From Gammaproteobacteria bacterium (lineage in GTDB: Bacteria > Pseudomonadota > Gammaproteobacteria > UBA6429 > Thiohalophilaceae), in assembly GCA_030594815.1 (NCBI GenBank), contig JAUVEN010000008.1, forward strand, positions 1-44,943: a DNA stretch of 44,943 bases. The letters are read 5' to 3'. The position numbers and the translations under genes are program-made. Within the stretch, counting starts at the first letter, position 1, and each line of letters starts with the position of its first letter. Of the stretch, positions 9,034 to 17,502 are shown piece by piece. Under the pieces are notes generated by a model. That model did not search any database and was not told the DNA's origin. It was given only the letters and a program-made list of their open reading frames with translations.

Positions 9034-9143
9034 GATAATAAGGAGTAAGATAACAAGGCAAAGCTGATGAAAAAGCGGAGTGTACGATCAGTACATGAGC
9101 ATTTTGAAGAAGCTTTAACGCCGTTAACTTGCTCCTTATTATT
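9034..9143 (+). repeat. Cruciform-like element in the fbp leader
   Basis: Arms 9034-9054 and 9123-9143 are reverse complements at 18 of 21 positions. Inside are a second pair (AAAGCT near 9059 and AGCTTT near 9112) and a small central hairpin, TGTAC-GATCA-GTACA. The whole 110 bases can fold as one long imperfect stem. It ends about 20 bases before the fbp ribosome binding site. Reading fbp from the ATG at 9067 would translate this element into a 37-residue extension with no counterpart in the family. Confidence 0.7.
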
Positions 9144-9177
9144 CGTGCGAGGATTTCTATTATCCGGAGTCGTATCC

Positions 9178-10212
9178 ATGCATAACCGCAAAACGTCCAT
9201 TACCCAATTTATTATCGAAGAACAACGCCACATTGATTCAGCTACTGGTGACTTCACTTCACTTTTAAATGACATCTTCACTTCATGCAAAGTTATCTCA
9301 AACCTCGTCAACCAGGGTGAGCTCGTTGGTGTTTTAGGTTCTGCCGGTACAGAAAACGTACAAGGCGAAGAACAAAAGAAAATGGATATCATCACTAATG
9401 ATGTTTTCCTTGAAACCAACGAATGGGCAGGTCACCTGGCTGCGATGGCTTCTGAAGAAATGGATGATATTTACCACATTCCTAAGCAATACCCACGTGG
9501 TAAATACTTACTAACATTTGATCCACTAGACGGTTCTTCAAATATGGATGTTAATGTTTCAGTTGGTACTATTTTCTCTATCGTTCGTTGTAAAGGCGAT
9601 TGCCAAAACCCAACTGCTGAAGATTTCTTACAAGCGGGTACTGAGCAGGTTTGTGCAGGTTACGCATTATATGGCCCATCAACAATGATGGTGATTACAA
9701 CGGGTAACGGCGTTAACGGTTTCACTTTAGATCAAAACATTGGTGAGTTCGTATTAACTCACCCAACAATGACGATTCCTGAAGATACTCGCGAATTTGC
9801 AATCAACTCTTCAAACTCTCGTTTCTGGGAAAAACCAGTACAGCGTTATGTTGATGAATGTTTAGCGGGTTCAACTGGCGAACGTGGTGAAGACTTCAAC
9901 ATGCGTTGGGTTGCATCTATGGTTGCTGAAGTTCACCGTATTTTGACTCGTGGCGGCATCTTTATGTACCCATTAGATTCAAAAATGGTTGCTAACGGTA
10001 CTGAAGGTAAACTTCGTCTTTTATACGAAGCAAATCCAATGTCTTTCATTGTTGAACAAGCCGGTGGCGCATGTTCTACAGGCCGTGAACGCGTTATGGA
10101 CATTAAACCTAAAGCATTACACCAACGTGTACCGGTTATTTTAGGTTCTAAAAATGAAGTTGAACGTGTCGTTGCTTACCATAAAGAAATGGAATCTGAC
10201 GCCGTTGCATAA
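9178..10212 (+). CDS. fbp: Fructose-1,6-bisphosphatase class I
   Basis: A 344-residue cytoplasmic enzyme that hydrolyses fructose 1,6-bisphosphate to fructose 6-phosphate in gluconeogenesis, and in the Calvin cycle where present. Family landmarks are the N-terminal [12 protein letters not shown], the metal-binding DPLDGSSN segment (about 155-162 from this start) and [11 protein letters not shown] followed by [19 protein letters not shown] at the sugar-phosphate site. The frame is open from 9067, but I choose the ATG at 9178: it has GGAG eight bases upstream, gives a family-like length (E. coli 332), and starts just before the conserved N terminus. The longer form would translate an inverted-repeat element. 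A strong terminator follows. Confidence 0.95.
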   Translation: MHNRKTSITQFIIEEQRHIDSATGDFTSLLNDIFTSCKVISNLVNQGELVGVLGSAGTENVQGEEQKKMDIITNDVFLETNEWAGHLAAMASEEMDDIYHIPKQYPRGKYLLTFDPLDGSSNMDVNVSVGTIFSIVRCKGDCQNPTAEDFLQAGTEQVCAGYALYGPSTMMVITTGNGVNGFTLDQNIGEFVLTHPTMTIPEDTREFAINSSNSRFWEKPVQRYVDECLAGSTGERGEDFNMRWVASMVAEVHRILTRGGIFMYPLDSKMVANGTEGKLRLLYEANPMSFIVEQAGGACSTGRERVMDIKPKALHQRVPVILGSKNEVERVVAYHKEMESDAVA

Positions 10213-10237
10213 TTAAAGCTTAGTTGCATTTAGTTAT

Positions 10238-10270
10238 AAAAAGCCCTACTTTATATAGCAGGGCTTTTTT
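10238..10270 (+). terminator. Rho-independent terminator after fbp
   Basis: AAAAAGCCCT at 10238-10247 pairs with AGGGCTTTTT at 10260-10269 around a 12-base loop, and ends in a T run. It lies 26 bases after the fbp stop. Confidence 0.9.
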
Positions 10271-10416
10271 ATGCCTGTTGTTATATAAAAAGAGTTTAAA
10301 AAATAAAATATTAATAAACTAGCTATCCCAGTATGATTAAATAGATGACTAAATACGAACATTAAGAGATTACTTATGTTGCATCGTTATACCAATAACA
10401 TTATTCAATATCATAA

Positions 10417-10605
10417 ATGGATTTACTACAAACGCACAATTTAGACTGCCCTTACTGTGGCGAATCGATACAGCTCATTATAGATTGTTCTATTTCAGAT
10501 CAGGAATATATAGAAGATTGCCAGGTCTGTTGTCGACCCATTAATATATTTGTTTCAATTGAAGATGGTGCAGCTCAAATACACGTTGCACATGAGAATG
10601 AATAA
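10417..10605 (+). CDS. CPXCG-motif cysteine-rich small protein
   Basis: A 62-residue protein with two cysteine pairs, CPYCG near residue 11 and CQVCCRP near residue 35, the hallmark of the CPXCG family of small presumed zinc-binding proteins. The function of the family is not established. The start has only a weak ribosome binding site, but the CPXCG motif sits at its usual place near the N terminus. It ends four bases from the stop of a convergent hydrolase gene. Confidence 0.85.
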   Translation: MDLLQTHNLDCPYCGESIQLIIDCSISDQEYIEDCQVCCRPINIFVSIEDGAAQIHVAHENE

Positions 10606-10609
10606 TGGA

Positions 10610-11386
10610 TTAATTACAAGGCTGTAATAAGCCTGTCTTTAATCTCGATGAAAGTTGCTTTTGCCATATTTTTTGGCTCGTTTCCCAGGTATGCCCACCT
10701 TTAACGGTTACCACATGATTTTTATCTAATATATTTTCGAACAGCTCTATGGCATTTATGTATTTATCTTCTTTTCCATAGCCAAGATAAATATTATTAA
10801 GCTTATTATTTGAAGATTTTTCTTTTAACCACACCCATAAGAACTGTAATCTTTTCTCCAACACAAGCTTGTTTTCATCTGAGTCTGGCTTCCAGTTTTT
10901 AATTTCTTTTGCATCTCTCAAATCTTTTATTAACAATGTATTGGCAACATAAGGCGCTAATGTCACCACACCGCAAATATCTTTTTCATGCTTTATATTC
11001 AATAATAATGCGTTTAAACCACCTAAAGAAACACCCACTAACCACAAATTTTTATAACCTGTTACTTTTGCATGTGCAAACACATCTTTTTCTATTCTTT
11101 CAATCATCATTTCTTTAACTAAATGATAAACATTTACATTTGCTGAAACCATGTCAGCTGTAATTCCCTCTTTTCTTGCGATCGAAAAAAATGCTTCGTC
11201 TTTAAATTTTTCTGCAGAGTCATACAGCCCAGGGAAAAATATAATTAAATCATCCGTTTTTTTTCCGGTTTTATCCCATACCAAATCAACTGGTTTATTT
11301 ACATCAATCAGTAATGCGCATGTAACAAGTGAAAATGTAATTATAAATATAAGAACAATCTCCATTTTTTTACTCAATCTCATCAT
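10610..11386 (-). CDS. Alpha/beta-hydrolase lipoprotein
   Basis: A 258-residue putative envelope hydrolase. The N terminus is a lipoprotein-like signal with a lipobox LVTC (C23), so it may be membrane-anchored. The alpha/beta-hydrolase triad is visible: nucleophile serine in GVSLGG (about residue 119), an acid in GKEDKY (about 205) and histidine in GGHTW (about 231). An early FFPGLYDS could supply the oxyanion hole. The substrate is unknown. It is convergent with the CPXCG gene and divergent from the chalcone-isomerase-like gene. Confidence 0.75.
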   Translation of the reverse strand: MMRLSKKMEIVLIFIITFSLVTCALLIDVNKPVDLVWDKTGKKTDDLIIFFPGLYDSAEKFKDEAFFSIARKEGITADMVSANVNVYHLVKEMMIERIEKDVFAHAKVTGYKNLWLVGVSLGGLNALLLNIKHEKDICGVVTLAPYVANTLLIKDLRDAKEIKNWKPDSDENKLVLEKRLQFLWVWLKEKSSNNKLNNIYLGYGKEDKYINAIELFENILDKNHVVTVKGGHTWETSQKIWQKQLSSRLKTGLLQPCN

Positions 11387-11477
11387 TCTCGCTCATATTT
11401 ACAAACCGATTTATTATGCATAAACATTACCATGTAAAATATACTATACTCAATGAAACCTCGTTAAGGATACCTCT

Positions 11478-12044
11478 ATGAAACCACTATTTTTAGCACT
11501 TTTTTGCTCGATTTTTTCAATGTCTATTCAAGCTAAAACAGTTGCAGATATCGAAATAGTAGATACAGTTTCTCACTCAAATCAGTCTACAAAGCTTGTA
11601 TTAAATGGTGCGGGAATTCGAACAAAATTTATCTTTGATATTTATATTGGTTCTTTATATTTAGAAAAAAAACAACTCCAGGCAAAAGATGTCTATAATT
11701 CGCCTGGTGAAAAAAGAATTAGTATGCATTTCCTTTATGATGAGATAAGCAAAGAAAAACTCGTTAATGGTTGGAATGATGGTTTTGAAAACAATCTTTC
11801 AAAAAATGAGCTCGTAAAATTCAAAGATCAAATAAATCAATTCAACAACCTTTTTGTTGCTGTAAAAAAAGGTGATGTAATAAACCTGAATTTTATCCCA
11901 ACCACCGGAACCCGTGTTGTTATAAATGGGAAATCAAACGGCATCGTAGAAGGAGATGACTTTTTTATCGCATTACTAAAAATATGGTTAGGTGATGAAC
12001 CTGCAGATTCAGATCTTAAAGAAGCAATGCTTGGTTCTGAATAA
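11478..12044 (+). CDS. Chalcone isomerase-like periplasmic protein
   Basis: A 188-residue protein with a cleavable signal peptide (about 1-19, ending QAKTV). The remainder matches the bacterial chalcone-isomerase-like family (PF16036 type): LNGAGIRTKFIFDIYIGSLYL near the start of the mature protein, the middle KRISMHFLY strand, and a late block with GTRVVINGK and a terminal IWLGDEPAD. Despite the name, bacterial members are not known flavonoid enzymes; a lipid-binding or unknown envelope role is more likely. A GGAT-type ribosome binding site precedes the ATG. Confidence 0.85.
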   Translation: MKPLFLALFCSIFSMSIQAKTVADIEIVDTVSHSNQSTKLVLNGAGIRTKFIFDIYIGSLYLEKKQLQAKDVYNSPGEKRISMHFLYDEISKEKLVNGWNDGFENNLSKNELVKFKDQINQFNNLFVAVKKGDVINLNFIPTTGTRVVINGKSNGIVEGDDFFIALLKIWLGDEPADSDLKEAMLGSE

Positions 12045-12066
12045 AACCAAATCGCTAGAAGACTAA

Positions 12067-12098
12067 ATCATTTATAATATCGATATCATTTATAATAT
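12067..12098 (+). repeat. 14-base direct repeat with TATAAT cores upstream of the YciI-like gene
   Basis: ATCATTTATAATAT occurs at 12067-12080 and again at 12085-12098, an 18-base period. Each copy includes TATAAT, so either could serve as a -10 box; a palindrome ATATCGATAT lies at the junction. It is located 31 bases before the downstream ATG. Confidence 0.6.
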
Positions 12099-12128
12099 TA
12101 CTAGACAAATACAATTAAGGAAGCTCTC

Positions 12129-12440
12129 ATGAGTAAATTTATCGTTTCTTACCTGGGTGGTAATATGCCATCTAATCCAGAGGAAGGCGCCAAACACTTT
12201 GAAAAATACAAAGAATGGTTGTCTTCATTAGGTGATGCTATAGTTAGCGCTGCTAACCCTTTAAAAGATACACAAACAATAAATCCAGATAGCTCTGTTA
12301 CGGATGGCAGCACAACAGCAATGTCGGGATTTTCGATAATTGAAGCTGGCTCGATAGAAATAGCTGTAGAAATGGTTAAGAGTTGCCCATTTCTTGAGAT
12401 CGGTGGTTCACTCGAAGTCTCAGAATTAATGCAAATGTAA
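12129..12440 (+). CDS. YciI-like (YCII-related) protein
   Basis: A 103-residue protein of the YCII/DGPF-related ferredoxin-like fold. It begins with the strand KFIVSYLGG, has a central GGSTTAMSGFSIIEAGSIEIAVEMVKSCP-like block in two parts (a strand, then a helix ending in the characteristic CP), and ends with a glycine-rich strand with EVSELM. Members are small dimeric proteins of mostly unknown function. An AAGGAAG ribosome binding site precedes the ATG. It appears to be a single-gene unit ended by the strong hairpin at 12460-12495. Confidence 0.8.
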   Translation: MSKFIVSYLGGNMPSNPEEGAKHFEKYKEWLSSLGDAIVSAANPLKDTQTINPDSSVTDGSTTAMSGFSIIEAGSIEIAVEMVKSCPFLEIGGSLEVSELMQM

Positions 12441-12459
12441 GATTAAACGTAACAGACAT

Positions 12460-12495
12460 AAAAAAGCCGGTAACAAATATTACCGGCTTTTTTTT
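12460..12495 (+). terminator. Bidirectional rho-independent terminator
   Basis: AAAAAGCCGGTAA and TTACCGGCTTTTT pair around a six-base loop, with a run of A before and a run of T after. It can serve the YciI-like gene on the plus strand and the glutamine synthetase gene arriving on the minus strand, about 160 bases after the latter's stop. Confidence 0.9.
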
Positions 12496-12564
12496 GCTTA
12501 AATTAAATCTTGCAACATTGTCAGAGCCTGCCCCGCGTAGCGCTTTGGGTAATCTAACGTAGTT

Positions 12565-12640
12565 TTAGCCGGAATCCAGAACTTAAAAATCCAGATTTCC
12601 GCTCGTTTGTACCCGAAGGGTGAAAAGCAAGCGGGAATGG
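12565..12640 (+). repeat. Repeat remnant, family D-like (GGAATCCAG/GCGGGAATGG)
   Basis: This stretch after glnA has a GCCGGAATCCAG block at about 12568, an ACCC-GAA-GGGT hairpin at 12611-12621, and flanking TTCCGCTCG and GCAAGCGGGAA blocks that pair imperfectly. The arm style (GGAATGNC with CCCGC) resembles the inverted repeat at 25196-25288, suggesting a decayed relative. Confidence 0.45.
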
Positions 12641-12652
12641 CGTTCAAGTTTT

Positions 12653-14824
12653 TTATTTAATGAAAAGCATTTCCTGGTACTTCGGTAACGGCCATAACTT
12701 ATCCGCTACTTCTGTTTCAAGGATGTCAGCATGTTCACGTACTTTATCCATCAATGCGCGAATATCATTTGCACAATATTGCATGTGCTCATTAGTTGAT
12801 GCAAAATCTTCTTTTGCAGATGCTTCAATCAATTCATTGACTGCTGCCATCATAGCATTTGCTCTTGCTGCAACTATTGTCGCTGTGTTGTTATCTAAAT
12901 CAATACCCATTTCTTTCATACCAGAAGCCGCTTCTGAGAGATTTGAAAGGTAACTAATTGCTGCTGGGTAAATTAAAGTCTTGGCCATATCAACAACCAA
13001 CTTAGCTTCAACTTCAATTGATAAAACATATTGCTCAGCATAAATTTCATAACGACTTTCTAATTCAACCGGTGTTAGTACACCTGTTGTTTTAAATAGC
13101 TCAACGATTTCTGCATCTTGTAAGTACGGAAGTGCATCAGCCGTTGTTGGTAAGTTTTTCAAGCCGCGTTCTTTAACAGCCATTTCATGCCATTCAGCTG
13201 AATAACCGTCGCCACCAAATACTGCGTTGCCGTGCAATGACATAAGTTCTTTAAGTACCGCAATAACAGCTGCAGTACGATCGCTGCCTTTTAATGCTGC
13301 TTCAAGTTTAACGGCGATCCACTCAAGTGAATCCGCTAACATTGTGTTCATCGCAATTAATGGACCCGATACAGATTGTGAAGAACCAACTGCACGGAAT
13401 TCAAAACGATTACCTGTGAAAGCAAATGGAGATGTTCTGTTACGATCACCAGAATCACGTTTAAAGTTCATGATTTGTGATAAACCTAAATCCATTTCAC
13501 CACCATTATCGGTTGGTGCTAATTTACCCGCTTGAATATCTTCAAATACCTGTTCTAATTGTGCACCTAAGTAAACAGAAAGGATTGCTGGTGGCGCTTC
13601 GTTTGCACCTAAACGGTGATCGTTACTTGCAGAAGCAATAACGGCACGTAATAAAGGACCATATTTGTGTACACCACGAATTACCGCACCACAGAATAAT
13701 AAGAAATTTAAGTTTTCTTCTGGTGTATGGCCTGGGTCAAGCAAGTTACCTTGCGTTGAGTTACCTACGGACCAGTTAACGTGCTTACCTGAACCATTAA
13801 TTCCAGCAAATGGTTTTTCATGCATTAAACAAATAAAGCCATGATCTTTTGCTGTATTTTGTAAAACTGTCATTAACAATTGCTGGTGATCGGCAGCAAC
13901 GTTTGCTGCCTCAAAATAAGGCGCAATTTCAAACTGACCCGGAGCAACTTCGTTATGATGTGTTTTAGCTGGGATACCTAAACGGTATAAGCGATCTTCT
14001 GCATCTTGCATGTAAACTTGAACGCGTGATGGAATCGCACCGAAATAATGATCATCAAATTCCTGACCTTTAGCAGGAGCAGCACCAAACAATGTACGAC
14101 CGGCTAATAATAAATCAGGACGTGCATTTGCAAATGTTTCATCAACCAGGAAATATTCTTGTTCTGCACCACAACTAGAATTTAAAGGAGCAATTTCACC
14201 TTCATCCATTAAGTTTAAAACTTTTTGTGCTGCTGTATTCATTGCTGCGTTTGAACGTAGCAATGGAATCTTTTTATCTAGCGCTTCACCAGTCCATGAT
14301 GCAAACACACATGGAATCATTAATGTCGCACCATTTTCTGTGTGCATAACGTAAGCAGGGCTACTTGGATCCCATGCAGTATAACCACGCGCTGCGTTTG
14401 TTTCACGTATACCACCATTTGGGAAAGATGAGCCATCTGGCTCGCCTTTAATTAATAGAGCGCCATCAAATTTTGAAATAGCATCGCCATCAAAATCAGT
14501 AACAATGAATGCATCGTGCTTTTCAGCAGTTGCATTCGTCATAGGATAGAAAATATGTGAAAAGAACTTAACGCCTTTTGCTAAAGCCCAGTCTTTCATT
14601 GCTGCTGCAATTTCTTCTGCAGTATCTAACTCTAAAGCTTCACCTGTTTGAATCGTATTCTTGATGCTTGCAAAAGCACCTTTAGAAAGGGCTGATTCCA
14701 TTTTCGCTAAATTGAAAACATCTGTTGCCCAGATATCGTCTAAAGACTCTGTTTTATCAAGTGACTTAGCTGCTTGCTTAGTGATATTTTCAACCGCTTT
14801 TAGGCGGGATGCATTTCCGTTCAT
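12653..14824 (-). CDS. glnN: Glutamine synthetase type III
   Basis: A 723-residue protein, the length of GSIII and far longer than GSI (about 470). GSIII makes glutamine from glutamate, ammonia and ATP as a large cytoplasmic oligomer. GSIII landmarks include FSHIFYPMTNATAEKHDAF near the N terminus, NGGIRETNAARGYTAWDP, SCGAEQEYFLVD, the KTHHNEVAPGQFEIAP active-site block, and ASNDHRLGANEAPPAI. No GSI adenylylation-site sequence was recognised. The start has AAGG upstream at good spacing. About 155 bases upstream is a sigma-54 promoter and beyond it NtrC-like sites, so expression is probably induced under nitrogen limitation. Whether the genome also has GSI is not visible. Confidence 0.95.
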   Translation of the reverse strand: MNGNASRLKAVENITKQAAKSLDKTESLDDIWATDVFNLAKMESALSKGAFASIKNTIQTGEALELDTAEEIAAAMKDWALAKGVKFFSHIFYPMTNATAEKHDAFIVTDFDGDAISKFDGALLIKGEPDGSSFPNGGIRETNAARGYTAWDPSSPAYVMHTENGATLMIPCVFASWTGEALDKKIPLLRSNAAMNTAAQKVLNLMDEGEIAPLNSSCGAEQEYFLVDETFANARPDLLLAGRTLFGAAPAKGQEFDDHYFGAIPSRVQVYMQDAEDRLYRLGIPAKTHHNEVAPGQFEIAPYFEAANVAADHQQLLMTVLQNTAKDHGFICLMHEKPFAGINGSGKHVNWSVGNSTQGNLLDPGHTPEENLNFLLFCGAVIRGVHKYGPLLRAVIASASNDHRLGANEAPPAILSVYLGAQLEQVFEDIQAGKLAPTDNGGEMDLGLSQIMNFKRDSGDRNRTSPFAFTGNRFEFRAVGSSQSVSGPLIAMNTMLADSLEWIAVKLEAALKGSDRTAAVIAVLKELMSLHGNAVFGGDGYSAEWHEMAVKERGLKNLPTTADALPYLQDAEIVELFKTTGVLTPVELESRYEIYAEQYVLSIEVEAKLVVDMAKTLIYPAAISYLSNLSEAASGMKEMGIDLDNNTATIVAARANAMMAAVNELIEASAKEDFASTNEHMQYCANDIRALMDKVREHADILETEVADKLWPLPKYQEMLFIK

Positions 14825-14978
14825 TTCATATACCTTCTGTCTGTATCTAAAGTTGATCTATAATTGTATTCAAAGCTTTAAAGCAATTTTTTCATAAATT
14901 TAGGCTTTCTTAATGTGGCAATTTTACTACGTTATTGAACCATAAAGCGCCTTTTTGAATATTTTGCTTATCTAGTGA

Positions 14979-14993
14979 GCAACATTTGTGCCA
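14979..14993 (-). promoter_or_regulatory. Sigma-54 (-24/-12) promoter of glutamine synthetase III
   Basis: On the minus strand the sequence reads TGGCACAAATGTTGC, an exact match to TGGCAC-N5-TTGC with the conserved GG and GC the right distance apart. It points toward the glutamine synthetase gene, with an expected leader of about 140 bases. The gap 14825-15192 contains no gene. Confidence 0.8.
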
Positions 14994-15096
14994 CTGCTTT
15001 ATTGCAACCAAAATATACTTCAATAATATATATTCACTACAAATCAGCAAGTTAGCAATTTTTCTAGATTAAAGCGTCTATTATTAATATGTAAAC

Positions 15097-15142
15097 GCAC
15101 CATTAAAGTGCGCACCAAAGTAACATTGATCCAATATGGTGC
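15097..15142 (-). promoter_or_regulatory. NtrC-type enhancer sites
   Basis: GCACCATTAAAGTGC (15097-15111) is a perfect GCAC-N7-GTGC dyad, the NtrC site pattern. A second, half-matching site, GATC-N7-GTGC, is at 15128-15142. Their centres are 31 bases apart, about three helical turns, and lie about 110-145 bases upstream of the sigma-54 promoter, the normal enhancer geometry. Confidence 0.65.
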
Positions 15143-15192
15143 GTTCTTTATATGCTATAAAATACGTGAAAGAAATGGAAAATCTTGCCTAA

Positions 15193-15744
15193 TCAATTGA
15201 AAGTATACGAAATAAACTTCCAATATTTCTTACCCTTTGTTCGTACTCTATTCCATCCATTTATTTGTAGCTGTCTCCCAATCAATTTATTTATTAAGCC
15301 ATGACCAACCACGATGACCTTTTCATTTTCTTCTGCCAATAACATCAACTTTTCCGCTGCTTGTTTGCTTCGATTTTTTGCTTGCGAAAAAGATTCTCCA
15401 TTTTTATTAAATCCAAAGATCCACATTATCCTTAAACCAATTAACCAGACCATGACCGGAATTTTAATAAATGTTTGATCAAAGTGAGGAATACCAGTTT
15501 CTGCAAAAAGATCTTCTGTTAAATGAATTTGTTTAAAACCAAGAACTTTGGCTGATTGAAATGAGCGTTCTAAATTACTGCATACAACATAATGCGATTT
15601 AAAATTATTCTTTAGATTACCAGGTGGAAAATCTTGTATGCCAGACTGTTCATATTTAACCACAAGCTGTTTAAATTCTGCAGCATTTAAATTTCCTTTT
15701 AATTCTATATCAGGTTTACCGTGTCTTAATAAAACAATTTCCAT
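15193..15744 (-). CDS. Histidine phosphatase family protein
   Basis: A 183-residue protein of the phosphoglycerate-mutase-like histidine phosphatase superfamily. The catalytic RHG lies at residues 7-9 (LLRHGKP), a conserved arginine in CSNLERS near 57-63, and the second histidine in VVGHGLIN near 147-154. A hydrophobic stretch in the middle (VMVWLIGLRIMWIFGF) is unusual for a soluble phosphatase and may associate with the membrane. The gene starts 13 bases after modC and is probably the last gene of the mod operon; a link to molybdenum metabolism is not evident. Confidence 0.8.
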   Translation of the reverse strand: MEIVLLRHGKPDIELKGNLNAAEFKQLVVKYEQSGIQDFPPGNLKNNFKSHYVVCSNLERSFQSAKVLGFKQIHLTEDLFAETGIPHFDQTFIKIPVMVWLIGLRIMWIFGFNKNGESFSQAKNRSKQAAEKLMLLAEENEKVIVVGHGLINKLIGRQLQINGWNRVRTKGKKYWKFISYTFN

Positions 15745-15757
15745 AAATAATATTTAT

Positions 15758-16828
15758 TTATTTAACCATTGCCGTTGCTTTAAATTGTGCAAATAAATTT
15801 GAGCCCTGTTTTATATTCAGTTTATTCAAAGATCGGATACTAATGACAGATAATATCTTTGTTCCTCCTAATAAACATTCAATAAGATGTTTACCGTTTT
15901 TTTCCTGGTGAATTTTACTCACTACAACTGGCAATATATTTAAAATACTGCTGTGTTCTGCCTTATCCAACGTTAAACTGACATCTTTGGCATGCACCAA
16001 AATGCGAGCTTGTTGTTTTTCTGTTAAAAGCATTCCCGATAAATACAGTTCATATCCTTCGCAGTTAACGGTAGATATTTTTTCTTCTTTATTTACCTTC
16101 AATACTTCGCCTTTTAGAATAAAACTCGCACCCTCTTGCTGCGTTAATAAAGGTTGCATTACACAAAGCTCTACTAAATCTCCTTTATCAACAACTTTTC
16201 CATTTTCCATTAATACAATGCTTTCGCCCAGTTGCAGCACTTCCTTTAAGTCATGACTGACATAAATTATAGGAATAGAAAATTCTTTACACATTGTTTG
16301 TAAGTACGGCAAGAGCTCTTGTTTTGACGCATAATCCAGTGCAGACAATGGCTCATCAAGAATTAACAAGTTCGGCTTTGATAAAATCGCTCTGGCTAAT
16401 GCCACTCGTTGTTTTTGGCCACCTGAAAGTTGATGTGGATAAAAAGCTAATAATTTTTCTAACGCAAATTTTTTTATTATTTCTTCTGCTTCTAAAACAT
16501 GTTCCGATTTTTTTACTCGTTTAAATCCATAAAGCAAATTATCAATGACATTCATATGGGGGAATAAACGACTATCCTGGAATACATACCCCACTTTACG
16601 CAGATGCGCGGGTAAATGAACATTCTTTACTTTATCATCAAAAATAACATTACCAACTTTGGCATAAGCAGCATCGCTTTTTTCTAAACCGGCAATACAA
16701 TTTAACAAAGTAGACTTACCACAACCTGATGGACCAAACAATATCGTTACGCCTGCTGCTGGCATTGAAAAAGAACAATCTAATTCAAAGTTAGCAAATG
16801 ACTTTTTATAATTAAATTGAATATTCAT
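15758..16828 (-). CDS. modC: Molybdate ABC transporter ATP-binding protein
   Basis: A 356-residue ATPase energising molybdate import. It shows Walker A GPSGCGKST (about 32-40), the ABC signature LSGGQKQR (about 129-136), Walker B LLILDEP (about 150-156) and the switch histidine in YVSHD. The C-terminal third, from about residue 230, carries the TOBE-type molybdate-binding region found in ModC, distinguishing it from sulfate ATPases in context. The start overlaps modB by four bases (ATGA). Confidence 0.93.
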   Translation of the reverse strand: MNIQFNYKKSFANFELDCSFSMPAAGVTILFGPSGCGKSTLLNCIAGLEKSDAAYAKVGNVIFDDKVKNVHLPAHLRKVGYVFQDSRLFPHMNVIDNLLYGFKRVKKSEHVLEAEEIIKKFALEKLLAFYPHQLSGGQKQRVALARAILSKPNLLILDEPLSALDYASKQELLPYLQTMCKEFSIPIIYVSHDLKEVLQLGESIVLMENGKVVDKGDLVELCVMQPLLTQQEGASFILKGEVLKVNKEEKISTVNCEGYELYLSGMLLTEKQQARILVHAKDVSLTLDKAEHSSILNILPVVVSKIHQEKNGKHLIECLLGGTKILSVISIRSLNKLNIKQGSNLFAQFKATAMVK

Positions 16829-17502
16829 AAACGAATATTCACTTTGCGGTTAACCGTATAGGCAATTAACAAAATAACGAATGAAAAAATCAGTAATGCT
16901 GCTGAATAAATATGCGCAGCAGAATATTCCAGTGCTTCAACATGATCATAAATAGTGATCGATAATACCTGGGTTACTCCAGGAATATTGCCACCGATCA
17001 TTAAGACCACACCAAACTCACCCACTGTATGAGCAAAGCCCAGTGTAATAGCAACAAAAAATCCTCTATAAGATAACGGCAAAACCACACTAAAAAATAT
17101 ATCAATCGGCCTTGCACCAAGACTTGCAGCAGCATGTTGAATAGGTTTTCCGATGCTTTCAAAACTTGCCTGTAGTGGTTGAACAACAAAAGGCAGGGAA
17201 TATATTACTGAGCCAATGACAAGACCACTAAAACTGAATGTTAATGGATCGTCACTAATATAAGACCAAACTTGACCAACTATACCATCCGGGCTTAATG
17301 CAACCAGTAAATAAAATCCTAAAACAGTTGGCGGTAGAACAAGGGGTAATGCAACGATAGCTTCAATCGGTGTTTTATATTTTGTTTGAGTATTTGAAAG
17401 CCACCATGCCAGCGGGGTGCCGATAATCAATAAAATAAATGTCGTCACTAATGCCAGCTTTAATGTGACAAGGATGGGACCTAATAGAATTAACTCAAGC
17501 AT
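16825..17502 (-). CDS. modB: Molybdate ABC transporter permease
   Basis: A 225-residue inner-membrane permease with about five or six hydrophobic helices. The EAA loop that docks on ModC is visible as HAAASLGARPIDIFFSVVLP near residues 143-162, and the PLVLPPTVLGFYLL segment is typical of ModB. It lies between modA and modC, overlapping modA by one base and modC by four. Confidence 0.95.
   Translation of the reverse strand: MLELILLGPILVTLKLALVTTFILLIIGTPLAWWLSNTQTKYKTPIEAIVALPLVLPPTVLGFYLLVALSPDGIVGQVWSYISDDPLTFSFSGLVIGSVIYSLPFVVQPLQASFESIGKPIQHAAASLGARPIDIFFSVVLPLSYRGFFVAITLGFAHTVGEFGVVLMIGGNIPGVTQVLSITIYDHVEALEYSAAHIYSAALLIFSFVILLIAYTVNRKVNIRL

Noticed and set aside
8973-9419. 148-codon minus-strand open frame across the fbp start
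   Set aside because: It is antisense to the conserved N terminus of fbp, has no recognisable domain and no ribosome binding site.
10376-10444. 22-codon frame overlapping the CPXCG gene start, as a leader peptide
   Set aside because: The ribosome binding site is weak and nothing in its composition suggests attenuation.
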